The translations under genes were made by a program, and so were the position numbers. Positions 1 through 10,471 of a stretch of 64,000 nucleotides of DNA are shown here, piece by piece. Each line of letters begins with the position of its first letter. The first letter of the stretch is position 1. Source of the DNA: Panonychus citri (taxonomy: Eukaryota > Arthropoda > Arachnida > Trombidiformes > Tetranychidae); the NCBI RefSeq assembly GCF_014898815.1, contig NW_026515434.1:23445-87444 (forward strand), written 5' to 3'. The notes beneath the pieces were generated by a model. The model was given only the letters and a program-made list of their open reading frames with translations, ran no database searches and was not told where the DNA came from.

Positions 1-152
1 CAGCTCTTTCATTATTTGGTACAAGTAAGCGATCAGTTAACAATGACAATCAAATTTTCTTTCGAAATGTTCGAGGTGCTTCAGATGAATGTTGCAAAAA
101 ATCGTGTTCTTTTGATGAACTTCGAGCCTATTGTCGTCCATCCGGTAGATGA
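1..152 (+). CDS. Insulin-like peptide, 3' terminal exon (C-peptide end and A chain)
   Basis: The frame starting at base 3 runs to TGA at 150-152 and ends in GASDECCKKSCSFDELRAYC plus a short tail. This is the insulin-family A-chain pattern CC-x3-C-x8-C. It is preceded by a basic RNVR cleavage site (63-74) and, further upstream, by a dibasic KR (27-32), as expected for prohormone processing of a C-peptide. The B chain and signal peptide lie 5' of the window. A possible splice acceptor (CAG at 1-3) means bases 1-3 may be intron. An AATAAA signal lies at 221-226. Family membership rests on the cysteine spacing; which ILP it is cannot be told. The product would be a secreted ligand for an insulin/IGF-type receptor. 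Confidence 0.85.
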   Translation, partial: ALSLFGTSKRSVNNDNQIFFRNVRGASDECCKKSCSFDELRAYCRPSGR

Positions 153-226
153 AATCTTAATTGATCTAAATTGTGGTCTCTCTTGTTCAATAATTAACTT
201 TGCGGTGAATAATAATATCTAATAAA

Positions 227-958
227 TGAACAATCAAAAATTTCAATTTAATTTCTTCTTAAAGTTCATCAATAAAAATAGTAAATTATTGTTTAATGTT
301 AAATTTAATTGCTCATCTTATTGCGGTTTAAACAATTAGTGTCACTTTTTGTGCCAAAAACTTTCAATCAATAACAATCAGTCAATAACAATTCTTCATG
401 ATGGAAATTGAAATTAATTATTGTACCAATCTACCAATTGAAAGATTTTTAACTTTAATCATTTGAGTAATAATTTGATTTTCGACCTAATCTGAGTGAA
501 TATTAGTTCGAAGATAATTTTCGATAAAATTTCTTCCCATTTTTCATAATTACGGTTATAAAATCGGGTTAGAATTCAGCAGAAAATCAAGTACAATGGC
601 ACTTAAAGTAGATTAATCTTCTTAAAATATTAATTTATGATTATCATTTTCTTTTTCGAACAGGATTAGCTTATGTTCTTGTCACTTTGTTGATTCGATT
701 CTGATTAGTTTAGGTTCTATAAGTAATATTCATCTAATGAAATTAACTTTTTTATATTCGAACATCAATATTTAACTAATTCATAATGATTGAAATGTTG
801 ATAAGTATTGATTTTGATTCGTTATGAAAAGATTTGTCTAGAAACTTATAATCTTTGGTTGATTGCGATTTATTTGTATTTAACTAACAATTTAGATTCC
901 TCTAGATGGCGACTGAGCCGATACCTAGAGAGAATTAAATTGTGAAAGTAAAAACGTT
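227..958. other. Intergenic, nothing recognised
   Basis: AT-rich sequence between the insulin-like gene and a transposon. I see no coding exon, RNA gene or clear repeat. Confidence 0.5.
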
Positions 959-1190
959 TACAGTCAGACCTCTCATATTTATTTATTTTAAGCTTTAACA
1001 GCGGCCTCAGGGGAGGCTTCGATGAATTAAAATTCATCGTTTCCGGTAATGACGACCGTACCAGGGAAAGGGGAAAGAGGGACAAGGAAGGAATAATTGA
1101 TGAGGAAAAGAAACAATACAATAATTAACAATTTTCTCCCTGAGGCCGAATACAAATTTGAGATAAAATTTAAAATATAATTTAGTCACA

Positions 1191-1267
1191 ATGGACAAAA
1201 TGTCCTTTCAAAATAAATGGACAAAATGTCCTTTCAAAACAAATGGACTAGAGTCCTTTCAATACAA
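1191..1267. repeat. Three tandem 25-26 bp units inside the transposon remnant
   Basis: Units start at 1191, 1217 and 1243. Each has a small inverted pair (GGACAAAATGTCC in the first two, GGACTAGAGTCC in the third) followed by TTTCAAAA or a close variant. Confidence 0.7.
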
Positions 1268-1675
1268 ATCCATTAGGCTTTTATAAATATTATTAATTGA
1301 GTGGTTAGTTTGATTGTCCAAAGTCAAAAAACGGTTAACTCATTAAGTATGAAACGAAAAAAAGAAATAATAATAAACAAATAAAATTAAATTTCAATCT
1401 AATCAAAGAAATAGAAAAGAAAATTGAATCAGATTATCAACAAAACTTACCAAGAAAAGAAAATGGTTCAAGTTATTACGACGCAATAATAGCTCAGTTT
1501 TAGAGTAACAAAATAACTAAAGTAACTGTTGAACTATCATAATTTTGGTATCAACTTGATCCGTATGATAAGATAAATAATAATAACATAAAATTCAATT
1601 TTAAATTCACAGGTAAAGTTAATTAAATTAAAGTTTATCAGGAGCTAAAAAATTCATATTTTAACACTTTCATAT

Positions 1676-1894
1676 TTGAACGCTCTCATATTTAAACGAA
1701 ACGCTCCATCTATTGGATCTTGGAATAGACAAGAGGTAAAACGATTTGATATTTTAAAAGTTATTAGAATTGCTAATCTTGCTTGGCAGGATGTAAAATC
1801 TGACACAATTGTTAATTGTTGGGCACATGTTGGTCTTAGTAATTTGAATACTAATTCTTACAATATTCCATCTCTGGTCGATCATAATTATTAA
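1676..1894 (+). pseudogene. Transposase fragment, pogo/Tigger type
   Basis: A short open stretch of about 70 residues. The only recognisable block is the W-x-x-V-x-x-x-T-I-x-N-C-W-x-H-x-G-L segment, typical of the region after the helix-turn-helix and DDE core in Tigger transposases. It has no credible start and no catalytic D/E residues, so it is a dead remnant of the surrounding element. Confidence 0.55.
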
Positions 1895-2089
1895 AGTTGA
1901 TTTTTTTCAAATCTTGCGGAACTTTTTCTCTTCAATTCTGACTAGTGACATCTACTGGTTCACCCACCCGTTTCGTTTAAATATGAGAGGTCTGACTGTA
2001 CCAAACACAATTAACATTCTGCATTCCAAGCAATTAGTTGATTGTTATTAGTTATACAAAGGAATAGTTGTTTTCAAAGCGAACTCAAG

Positions 2090-3476
2090 ATGAAAATTGT
2101 TTTCATTCCTATGGATGCGTAAGTACATTTATTGTTACATTTAAAGTCCAAGTTTTCATTTTTTGTTAACATGAATTCTGTCATTGAATTTTGGTAGCTA
2201 TGGTCATGTGAATTCATGTGTTGGACTGGCCAGAAATTTGATGCCCTTTGGGCATGAGATTTCTTTTATCGTCCCAACGAATTGGATTAAGACGGTCCAA
2301 GGCAATGGTTTTGCTATTGAATCGGTTCAGATCTCTGGATATGAAAAGGATGTCGATCCACAGTCGGGATTTGGTACTTTTATGGATAAGCGAAATGAAA
2401 CTTATGAAATGGAACCATTGGATAAGTTCAAGCATTTAAATGTTCCAATGCACGATTATTTCCTCGAATTTTTGATCAAATGTAATGAACAATACGAGAA
2501 ATTGTTGACCAAGATCAATCCAGATCTGATCATTTTTGACCATTGGACTACGGTACCAGCAATCGTTAAACATGGAGTACCTTATATGTTACTATGGTCT
2601 TGTAGTCCAACTTTACCTTATTGGAAAGTCGGTGGTCCATCTTATTCATCTGGACTTGGAATCGACGATGGTCCGGAAAAGATTCAACGATTTCGAGATG
2701 ATCTCAAAGATTGTATGAAAGAGATCGTGGTCAAGTTTAATCATTACTTTTCCAGTGAAGGTCTTGACATGGAAACTTTGGATTATCTTGATTTCACTGT
2801 TCTGGGTAGATCACCTTATCTTAATCTGTACTCATATCCAGAGGATTTGGACTATTCAGAATTTGGTCCAGTTCCCGATAAATGGTTCCGTCTAGATCAC
2901 ATGGTTCGGATTGAGGATAATGCTGCTCCTCTTGGAATCAGTGAAGACTTTTTCAACACCGAAAGCAAAGTAATTTTATTTACTCTTGGCTCTCTGGGAA
3001 CATCCAACTATCAACTATTAACCCGATTGATTGATATTCTTGCTTCATCTAAACACAAGTTCATTGTATCCATGGGTATTCATCATGATAAGATTAAACT
3101 ACCAGCAAATATGACCGGTAGCCAATTTCTAAATCAAATGAAGATTATGCCTCGAGTGGACATGGTAATTCACCATGGAGGTAACAACAGTTTGGTTGAG
3201 ACTCTTTACTTTGGTAAACCTTTCATGGTTTTACCTTTGTTTGGTGATCAACATGATAATGGTCGTCGAGTGATTGATAAAAAACTCGCCAAGAGTTTCC
3301 ATCCACTTCGAGTAACTAGCGATGAATTACTTTCGGCGATCGATGAAACTTTGGCTGATCATAAATTGGCAGAAAGGATCCAATCAATTAGCAAGAAAAT
3401 CAGAGAGACTCAAAGTTACAATAATTTGAATGAAAAGTTGATTGAAATTGTTGACCAACATAAACAATCAAAGTAA
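2090..3476 (+). CDS. UDP-glycosyltransferase, bacterial-like (no signal peptide or TM)
   Basis: Exons are 2090-2118 and 2198-3476, joined by a 79-bp intron (GTAAGT...TAG) that completes MKIVFIPMDA-YGHVN. The product is 435 residues. The GT-B fold shows an N-terminal sugar-acceptor half starting with the usual GH motif and a C-terminal UDP-sugar half with FTLGSLG near residue 267 and HHGGNNSLVE near residue 335, followed by PLFGDQHDN. It would transfer a sugar from a UDP donor to small lipophilic compounds (detoxification). Unlike classical animal UGTs it lacks an ER signal peptide and a C-terminal membrane anchor, so it should be cytosolic. That architecture matches the laterally acquired UGTs described in spider mites; lateral origin here is inference from architecture. 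The single 5' intron decides the start. Confidence 0.9.
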
Positions 3477-4063
3477 ACAAGATAAATATTGTCAATCTCT
3501 GTAACAACCAACAATTAGACAGCAACTTGACTTTCAATTAACCTCTAGACACTTGATCATTGGATTAAAAATAAAATAAAATATAATATAATCGAGATGA
3601 AAATGACAATTAAAGTTGTTCAAATGTTTAAACTTTACGATAACAATTAACTGAATCTAATCAGTTATCTGGAACAAATGAATAAATAATTATCTTGATG
3701 TTATTTGTGATTAATCATTTGTATACAAAGGTGACAAAACAATCAGATGAATAACCAATAAAATGTAACAATCATACCACCAAACAATTAATTTAACTTA
3801 AATCATTATCATCAATTGATTAACTTTTCTCATCAACTAAAACTCAAAATATAATAGAAAAAGTTAATCCTTTATCTTTGTTTACCATGATAATAATCTC
3901 ATGTTAAGTGTTGGAATCATTGTACAATTAAGTAAAGTTAGATAATCACAATTAACAATAACCAATGATTAAATTAGCAAAAAGATTATTTTTCATATGA
4001 TTGTAATTATTTTTTTTCCAATTGTTACTAATCGAGCTTATCAATTATCTTATAATGTTCACT
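3477..4063. other. Intergenic, nothing recognised
   Basis: AT-rich 3' flank of the glycosyltransferase gene; no gene or clear repeat seen. Confidence 0.5.
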
Positions 4064-4065
4064 TA

Positions 4066-4645
4066 CAGGTGTGGAGAGAAAGATTTGAGCCAAATTTAAT
4101 CATTAATTTCTTGAATATTAATCATAGCAAATCAATTATTTTCCATGTTTAAGATAGAGAATTTAATTCTGAGTAGAAAACTATCAATTTTGAAAATTTT
4201 CTGAAAAAAAATCGATCGAAAAATTCAAATTTTCGAAAACACTGAAAAACGTGAAATTACAAGATTTTCGGGTTTTTCGTCGCAAATTTTTAGTTTTTTT
4301 CGAATATTTCGAAATTGGTTAGGTTTTTTCGAAAAAAAACTTGATGAATATCTGTTTTCATACACGGAGAATAAGATGGACATGCTTTCGAAATCGAAAA
4401 TCGAAAGATAAAAATTTTCGATTTTTCATTTTAGTCAAAAAATAACATTTTTGCAATTTTTCAATTTTTAGTGTTTTCGAAAATTCGAAATTTTTTTTCG
4501 AATTCATGTCCAAAGCCACTCAAATTTAACGTCAATTTAAAGACAACTAAATATTCTATGCGAATTGCTGAAAAAATTTTCTTAAACTTGATTGTGCTTT
4601 ATAAAATTAACGTTTTAATTTGGCTCAAATGATTCTCTCCACCTG
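4066..4645. mobile_element. MITE, TA-flanked, about 580 bp
   Basis: Imperfect terminal inverted repeats of about 33-35 bp: the left begins CAGGTGTGGAGAGAAAGATT and the right, on the other strand, CAGGTGGAGAGAATCATT; both continue TTGAGCCAAAT. TA flanks both ends (4064-4065, 4646-4647). The interior is low-complexity TTTTCGAAA-type sequence with many short palindromes and no ORF. It is a non-autonomous Tc1/mariner-type element. Confidence 0.75.
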
Positions 4646-4647
4646 TA

Positions 4648-5340
4648 TTGGACTTTTCAATTTCTGTCAACCAATGAAATATTAGTCTTAATCAAAGTTA
4701 ATCAAGACAAAGAATTAATCGAGTCCAAATTGAGTTTGAAACTTTCAAATTGAAACTTTTTCTTGTATCGGATTTAGATACTCACATGGATTACATATCT
4801 TCAATAAGAATAAAGTATCAGCGGTAAATTTGATTTTCTATCAATTCTTTTCCGAGAGCAAAATTGATTTCGGGTCATCTTTTTTTCTTCTCTATTTTCT
4901 CATCATAATTTCAACGCAATTCCACAATTAATCAATTGATTTATATATTTTTTGAATAATTAACACTCGGCGATTCTAATGAGACTATTTAATCAATTTT
5001 CTGTTGTTTCTTTCAAAATTTATTCCAAGATGTGACTCAGAAGATCCAACCAGAAGGTATCACATAAAGTGTTTGGTAGTGAAACTCATCATTGAAAAGT
5101 GTGATTTCCTTAATTTGTTAAATGGTCTCATTGTGAGAGAAATTTAAATTATCTGTTGATTGTGATTAGTGTAAATTCAACTAACTATTGGCTTGATTGG
5201 AATCTGATCGATTGAGAATTGAAGTTCTAGTTCTTTGAATTCTGGAATCTATTCAGTGATTTTCTTTACTTTCTTCATTCAATTTCCATTTTTTGTTACT
5301 TCTTTTTTATTTCTAATAGATTTTTAGACCTGGCGGGTTG
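4648..5340. other. Intergenic / upstream region of the sDscam locus
   Basis: AT-rich DNA without a recognisable gene. It presumably holds distal regulatory sequence for the first sDscam cassette. Confidence 0.4.
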
Positions 5341-5368
5341 AATCCAATTGGTTTCGAGTGTTTCGATT

Positions 5369-5375
5369 AAAGCGC
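5369..5375 (-). promoter_or_regulatory. Possible inverted core of the cassette promoter element, cassette 1
   Basis: AAAGCGC, the reverse complement of the GCGCTTT core seen upstream of later cassettes, lies 88 bp before the ATG of cassette 1. It is only seven bases, so this is weak alone. Confidence 0.3.
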
Positions 5376-5463
5376 AGACCAAAAAATATCTAGAGAATAA
5401 CAAATAACAACCTAATCTATCTTATTGTTGATTCCTGAACGTTTCATATAACCAGACTCGGAA

Positions 5464-6319
5464 ATGATTCTTAAAGTTTTTCTCATCGTTCTACTTGCTA
5501 ATTTATTCTCGTGTCAAAAGGGTAAGTCACCATTTTCTTTTATTCTTCAAAATTAAATATTCTATTCTATTCTTTGGACAATAACAGTATTTACATTGAC
5601 TGAATTTTAAAGGTCCCAAGGCTCGGTTGTCTTTTCTTCATAAGCCAAAAAATGGAGGTAAAACTGCTGTCGCTTGTTTGGTCGATACTGGAGAAGCTCC
5701 TTTTGACTTTAATTGGTACAAAGATGATCAACTAATCACTAATGAAGCTTCATTTCGGATCGATAAACTTGGAGATTCGTCTATCCTCAAAATAGAACCA
5801 ATGAAATCTGATCTTAATGGAAAATACTCTTGTAGTGTTAAAAATTTGTTCGGTATTGATTCACCTTCTATCGAGATCGCTGTTGAAGGTAGAGTAACAA
5901 TCAGCAATTAGCACATTTATTTCCGTATTCAAGGTTAATCAAATTTCATCTTTTGTGGTTAATTAGGTTCACCTTCATGGAGATTCCAACAACCGAACAT
6001 AAAAGCGAAAAACAAAGAAACTGTTTCTCTGAAATGTTCTGCCTCGGGTTATCCTTTGCCGAAAGTTATTTGGAAAAGATTTGATGGTAACTTTAATTTA
6101 GCTTCGATCAATTGGATTAAAGTTTTCTAATCTTATCCCTTTGAACTTTTACAGGCTCTAACTGGATTCCTTTAGGTGATGATCAGTCGATATTCAGAGT
6201 TTCACATGATGAGTTTAAGATTGAATCGATTAACAAAAATTTCCAGGGAAAATATGGTTGTGAGATATCAAATGGATTCGAACCAAATCTTTGGAATGAA
6301 TTTATCATTGATATTATTG
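5464..6319 (+). CDS. sDscam variable cassette 1 (leader-Ig1-Ig2)
   Basis: Exons are leader 5464-5521 (hydrophobic, MILKVFLIVLLANLFSCQKG), Ig1 5613-5888, Ig2 first half 5967-6086 and Ig2 second half 6155-6319, all phase 1 with GT-AG junctions. Ig1 has its cysteine pair in TAVACLV and KYSCSV with the W at FNWYKDD. Ig2 has LKCSASGYP and KYGCEISNG, followed by PNLWNEF in place of the PDLW seen in most others. It is the most 5' cassette and more divergent in Ig1 than cassettes 3-11. Intact. Confidence 0.88.
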
Positions 6320-6360
6320 GTAAGATATTAAGGGAAATGGTTTGTACTCTGGTAATTCAG

Positions 6361-6374
6361 AGATCGCGGTTTAA
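6361..6374 (+). promoter_or_regulatory. Variant cassette promoter element, cassette 2
   Basis: AGATCGCGGTTTAA ends 95 bp before the ATG of cassette 2. The first ten bases recur at 18740-18749 and the last bases (GCGGTTTAA) at 19768-19777, both at the same distance from a cassette start. Confidence 0.5.
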
Positions 6375-6469
6375 TTTTGTAAATGAGACTTGAGCAGAGG
6401 CCTTTTCATATCGATGTAATTTAGATTCAATCGGTTGTTGATTTGAACAGAAAATTTTCTTACAGCAAA

Positions 6470-7328
6470 ATGATTCAAATCAATTCTTTAACCCTTGTGA
6501 TCATTCACATTGTCTTACTTACTTGTAGTAATACAATTAATTGTCAAAACGGTGAGTACATTGTCATTGATTATCTTCAATTAGACTAATTTGTTGACTA
6601 TTTAATAGCTCCAAAGGCTGGCCAGATATCTTTATTATCTAAACCCAAGGAAGGAGGAACAGCATCTTTTGCTTGTACAGCTGAGATTGGCGATAGACCT
6701 TTGAATTTCAAATGGTCCAGAGATGGAGAAGTTGTAATGAAAACAGAAACAATCAGGATTGAACAATTAACTCGAGACTCATCTTTATTGGTGATTGATC
6801 CATTTCTGCTAAACACAATGGAAACTATTCTTGTGTAATTAGTAACAATTATGGACAAGATTCTACATCTATACTGATTGGAATCGAAGGTAAAATAACT
6901 CGTTCTTGTTAACAATCAAGTTTCTACAAATTATTTTTATTGATACTTTCAGGATCACCTAATTGGATTGAACAACCCAATGATTTAAAAGTTAAATATG
7001 GACAATTAATTGATGTTAAATGTCTTGTTTCTGGTTACCCGAAACCTAAAGTCCAATGGAAAAAGTTAACTGGTTAGTTTAAAATAATTTGTTACGATTT
7101 TTTATCCGCTATTTTCATAGTAATTTATGATTGATATTTTCTTATTATTCTTACACAATTTAGGCTCAATTTGGACTGAAATGGAATCAATTAGTTATGA
7201 AATCGACAATTCTGGACAACATTTGAAAATTTACAATTCCACTCGAAACAATCAAGGTAGATATGGATGCTCTGTCTCGAATGGTATTCAACCTGATCTA
7301 TGGACAGAATTTTCCATAACCATTGAAG
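6470..7328 (+). pseudogene. sDscam variable cassette 2, frameshifted in Ig1
   Basis: Exons are leader 6470-6551, Ig1 6609-6889, Ig2a 6953-7072 and Ig2b 7164-7328. All splice sites and phases match the other cassettes, but Ig1 is one base short. Near 6799-6801 a serine codon has lost one base in the stretch aligned with LVIDSISAKHNGNY, and the length between fixed borders (278 instead of 279 bases) confirms this. The Ig2 exons are intact and close to those of cassettes 3-5. It is either a newly inactivated cassette or an assembly error; transcripts using it would not make a normal receptor. Confidence 0.75.
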
Positions 7329-7362
7329 GTATTTGTTGAATATTATTTTCTATGTAATTTCA

Positions 7363-7380
7363 CTTGGAATTGGCGCTTTT
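7363..7380 (+). promoter_or_regulatory. Conserved cassette promoter element, cassette 3
   Basis: CTTGGAATTGGCGCTTTT, ending 111 bp before the ATG at 7492. One of nine copies of the same element. Confidence 0.65.
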
Positions 7381-7491
7381 CTACTTTGACATAATCTTAT
7401 TTGACCAAAGAAAATATTGAACATATGATTAACAGAAACTTTAAGCTTGTTTGTAATATAATCGTGATTGATAATTGTTTTGGTGGACAAA

Positions 7492-8305
7492 ATGTTTCTA
7501 TTCACTTTGATTGTTTTCTGTTTATTCAGAAACCAAGTAAATGGACAAGAGAGTAAGTATTGTTGGTAAGTAACAATTAAATCGATGGTAATCTGATTAT
7601 CTTTGTATTTTCAGGTCCAAAAGTAGCTCCATTTTCATCTATAGTTAAACCAGTAATCGGTGGGAAGACATCATTCACTTGTCAATCTCTAACGGGATCA
7701 TCTCCATTTCAGATTGTTTGGTTCAAGAATAACAAAGAAATTCAAGATTCGATAGAAACCAGGATTCGTAATAATGAGGACTCATCAATGTTAATCATTG
7801 ATTCAATCAAATCAAGTCACTCTGCTAATTATACATGTAAAATCTCAAATAGATTTGGTTATGACTCTTACTCGAGTGAACTGCTAGTTGAAGGTATGAC
7901 TTTCGAACTCTTTGACCTAAGCATTTAACTATTAGTTAGTTTTTCTTAATAATACAATCAAAAGGTTCACCAAATTGGATTGAGAAACCAACTAATCTAA
8001 AATTGAAATATGGACAATCAGTTGACATCAAATGTCTTGCCTCCGGTTATCCATCACCAAGAATTCAATGGAAAAGATTTAAAGGTGAACATTTATTGTG
8101 ACCTTCTTTCGAATTCTAATTTTTTTATTCATCTTAAATAATCAAGGTTCATCTTGGAAAACAATTGATTCCAATGATATGATTAAGATCGATAACAATT
8201 TGAAAATTATCAATATTTCTCAACATCATCAAGGAAAATATGGATGTTCAGCCTCGAATGGTATTCAACCTGATCTATGGACAGAATTTGAAATGATTGT
8301 TGAAG
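7492..8305 (+). CDS. sDscam variable cassette 3
   Basis: Exons are leader 7492-7552 (MFLFTLIVFCLF...NGQE), Ig1 7615-7893, Ig2a 7965-8084 and Ig2b 8147-8305. Ig1 begins SPKVAPFSSIVKPVIGGKTS and has the cysteine pair in SFTCQS and NYTCKISNRFG. Ig2b ends with the array hallmark NGIQPDLWTEF. Ig2b is two codons shorter than the 165-base form of cassettes 1 and 2. Intact. Confidence 0.88.
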
Positions 8306-8331
8306 GTATTTCTTTAAATTTCTCTTGATAA

Positions 8332-8349
8332 CTTGGAATTGGCGCTTTA
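8332..8349 (+). promoter_or_regulatory. Conserved cassette promoter element, cassette 4
   Basis: CTTGGAATTGGCGCTTTA, ending 113 bp before the ATG at 8463. It and the copy at 7363 share about 15 further bases downstream (TTTGACATAATCT). Confidence 0.65.
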
Positions 8350-8462
8350 TATTTTTGACATAATCTCATTTGATCCCAAGAAATTAGATGAAAATAGTAA
8401 ACAATCAACACAGATCATTGCAAATGATTACGATCATCATGTATTTACCTTTTATTAGCAAA

Positions 8463-9303
8463 ATGTTTGGTGTTTTACTAACTTTTTATCTTTTCCAAAG
8501 TCATCAAGTTAATGGATTTCAAAGTAAGTATTGATTATATCATTTTTAGTCGTATTAATTTCCAATTAATTGTATCATCTAAATTTTGAACAAAAGGTCC
8601 AAAAGTAGCTCCATTCACATCTTTAGTTAAACCAGTGATCGGAGGTAAGACTTCATTCACTTGTCAATCTCTTACTGGGTCAACACCATTGCAAATAAAT
8701 TGGTTGAAAGATGATAAACAAATTGAAGATTTACCAGCAATTAAAGTTTTAACAAATGGTGAAGTGTCAACATTAATAATCGATACAATTCAATCAACCC
8801 ATTCTGGTAATTATACTTGTAGGATAACCAATAGGTATGGACACGATTCTCAAAGTACTCAACTTTTGGTTGAAGGTAAATTGTTGATCATGCTGATTGT
8901 TTGTATTTTGTTTTACTTAATTGATATTAATTTATATTTTCCCATAACCTTAGGACCTCCTAATTGGATTAATAAACCTTCAAGTATGAAATTTAAATTA
9001 TCTCAATCAGTTATCATGAGATGTGCAGCATCAGGTTATCCTGAACCAAAGACTCAATGGAAAAGACTACAAGGTTAGTATAGAAATCTAATTGTGTATG
9101 TTAATTAACTTTTTGAAAACTTCTCTTTTCTTATTAAGGTTCTTCTTGGATAGAATTGAATTCATTCAATGATCGAATCAAAATTGAGGATAACAGATTA
9201 AAAATTTCTAAAGTAAATCGAAATGATTCCGGAATCTTTGGTTGTTCAATTTCAAATGGATTAGAACCTAATCTTTGGACAGAATTTAACTTGACCATTG
9301 AAG
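8463..9303 (+). CDS. sDscam variable cassette 4
   Basis: Exons are leader 8463-8523, Ig1 8597-8875, Ig2a 8954-9073 and Ig2b 9139-9303. Ig1 shares the KVAPF...LVKPVIGGKTSF start with its neighbours. Its C'-D region (QIEDLPAIKVLTNGEVSTL) is distinctive, as expected where isoforms specify different binding. Ig2b ends NGLEPNLWTEF. Intact, all phase 1. Confidence 0.88.
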
Positions 9304-9339
9304 GTGAACTTTTCTTTTAAACTTTTTCCATTCTTTTTA

Positions 9340-9359
9340 CTTGAAACTTGGCGCTTTCA
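9340..9359 (+). promoter_or_regulatory. Conserved cassette promoter element, cassette 5
   Basis: CTTGAAACTTGGCGCTTTCA, 106 bp before the first in-frame ATG at 9466 and 127 bp before a second ATG at 9487. Confidence 0.6.
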
Positions 9360-9465
9360 TCATGAGAAAAACCTTTACCATTGGTTAATTCACTTCTCTT
9401 TAACATTAGTCACAATCTAACAATCATCTTAAATCATATTCTGTAATATTATTAATAATATCGAA

Positions 9466-10317
9466 ATGTCCATATTATATGAAAAGATGCTTCGATTGTT
9501 AACAATTATTTCCACTTTCAGTTTAATTCTCACTGTAGATGGACAAGAAAGTAAGTATATTCACCACAATCAGTATCGAAAATGATTCTAATGTTTTCCT
9601 TTTTGGCCTCTCGTTAATATTTAGGTCCTAAAGTTGCTCCATTCTCATCAATAGTAAAACCAGTGATCGGTGGTAAAACATCATTCGCTTGTCAAAGTCT
9701 TTATGGTTCACCTCCACTTCAGATTACATGGTTTAAAGATGGAAAACAATTACTTGATTCACAAACAATACGAATTCGAACCAATGAAGATGGTTCTATG
9801 TTAATTATCACAACAATACAATCAAGTCATTCAGGAAATTATACTTGCAAGATATCAAATTCTTATGGCCAAGATTCATATACAGCTCATCTTCTTGTTG
9901 AAGGTAATCATTGGATATTTATGATTGATTTAGTTTAACTGACAATTTTAAATTCATATTAAAGGCTCTCCAAATTGGATTGAGAAACCTCAGAACATAA
10001 AATCTCATCATGGTGAAACAATTACAATTAATTGTCTTGTCTCTGGACATCCAAAACCTAAGGTTCAATGGAAAAGACTTGAGGGTAAATTTGTTTCGAC
10101 TCATTTTCGTTGATCCAATATTATTAATACTATTATCTCTTAGATTCATCATGGAAAACTATTGCTGGTGATAATTTTATTCACTCTAATCTGCAACAAT
10201 TTAACCATAAATTGATTATTTCCAATGTCACTCGTAATGAGAATGGTCGATATGGTTGTTCAGTATCAAATGGAATCAAACCAGATCTTTGGTCTGAATT
10301 TGATGTAACAATTGAAG
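9466..10317 (+). CDS. sDscam variable cassette 5
   Basis: Exons are leader 9466-9550, Ig1 9625-9903, Ig2a 9965-10084 and Ig2b 10144-10317. The leader has two in-frame ATGs; the second (9487, MLRLLTIISTFSLILTVDGQ) gives the more typical signal peptide. Ig2b is 174 bases, a longer form shared with cassettes 8, 9 and 11, and ends NGIKPDLWSEF. Intact. Confidence 0.88.
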
Positions 10318-10350
10318 GTAAAGTTTATACAAATTGGACTTTAAATTTTG

Positions 10351-10369
10351 CTTGAAATCGGCGCTTTTA
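10351..10369 (+). promoter_or_regulatory. Conserved cassette promoter element, cassette 6
   Basis: CTTGAAATCGGCGCTTTTA, 102 bp before the ATG at 10472; this is the consensus form. Confidence 0.65.
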
Positions 10370-10471
10370 TGTTTCTTTTCATCTAATGTGTAAATAATAT
10401 TTTCGAGGTTCATAATTGTTATCATTCTGTAATAATCTGCTCTCGGGTAATCTAAATTGTTGCTAATCACA

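Larger units (their letters stand above)
961..1998. mobile_element. pogo/Tigger-like (Tc1/mariner superfamily) element, degraded
   Basis: Terminal inverted repeats beginning CAGTCAGACCTCTCATATTT are exact at both ends (left from 961, right ending at 1998), and TA lies on both outer sides (959-960 and 1999-2000), the target duplication of this superfamily. Around 1676-1894 a plus-strand reading resembles part of a pogo/Tigger DDE transposase, including a WQDVKSDTIVNCWAHVGL stretch. The rest of the transposase is missing. A subterminal piece of the right repeat (1969-1989) recurs inverted at 1683-1703. A second small inverted repeat (about 1001-1018 with 1133-1150) suggests a nested insertion. 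Confidence 0.75.

Noticed and set aside
16..222. Plus-strand open frame over the insulin A-chain exon
   Set aside because: It is a shadow frame; the frame starting at base 3 carries the cysteine pattern and stops at 152.
870..1121. Minus-strand open frame of 83 codons within and beside the transposon remnant
   Set aside because: It crosses the element border at 961 and has no recognisable domain.
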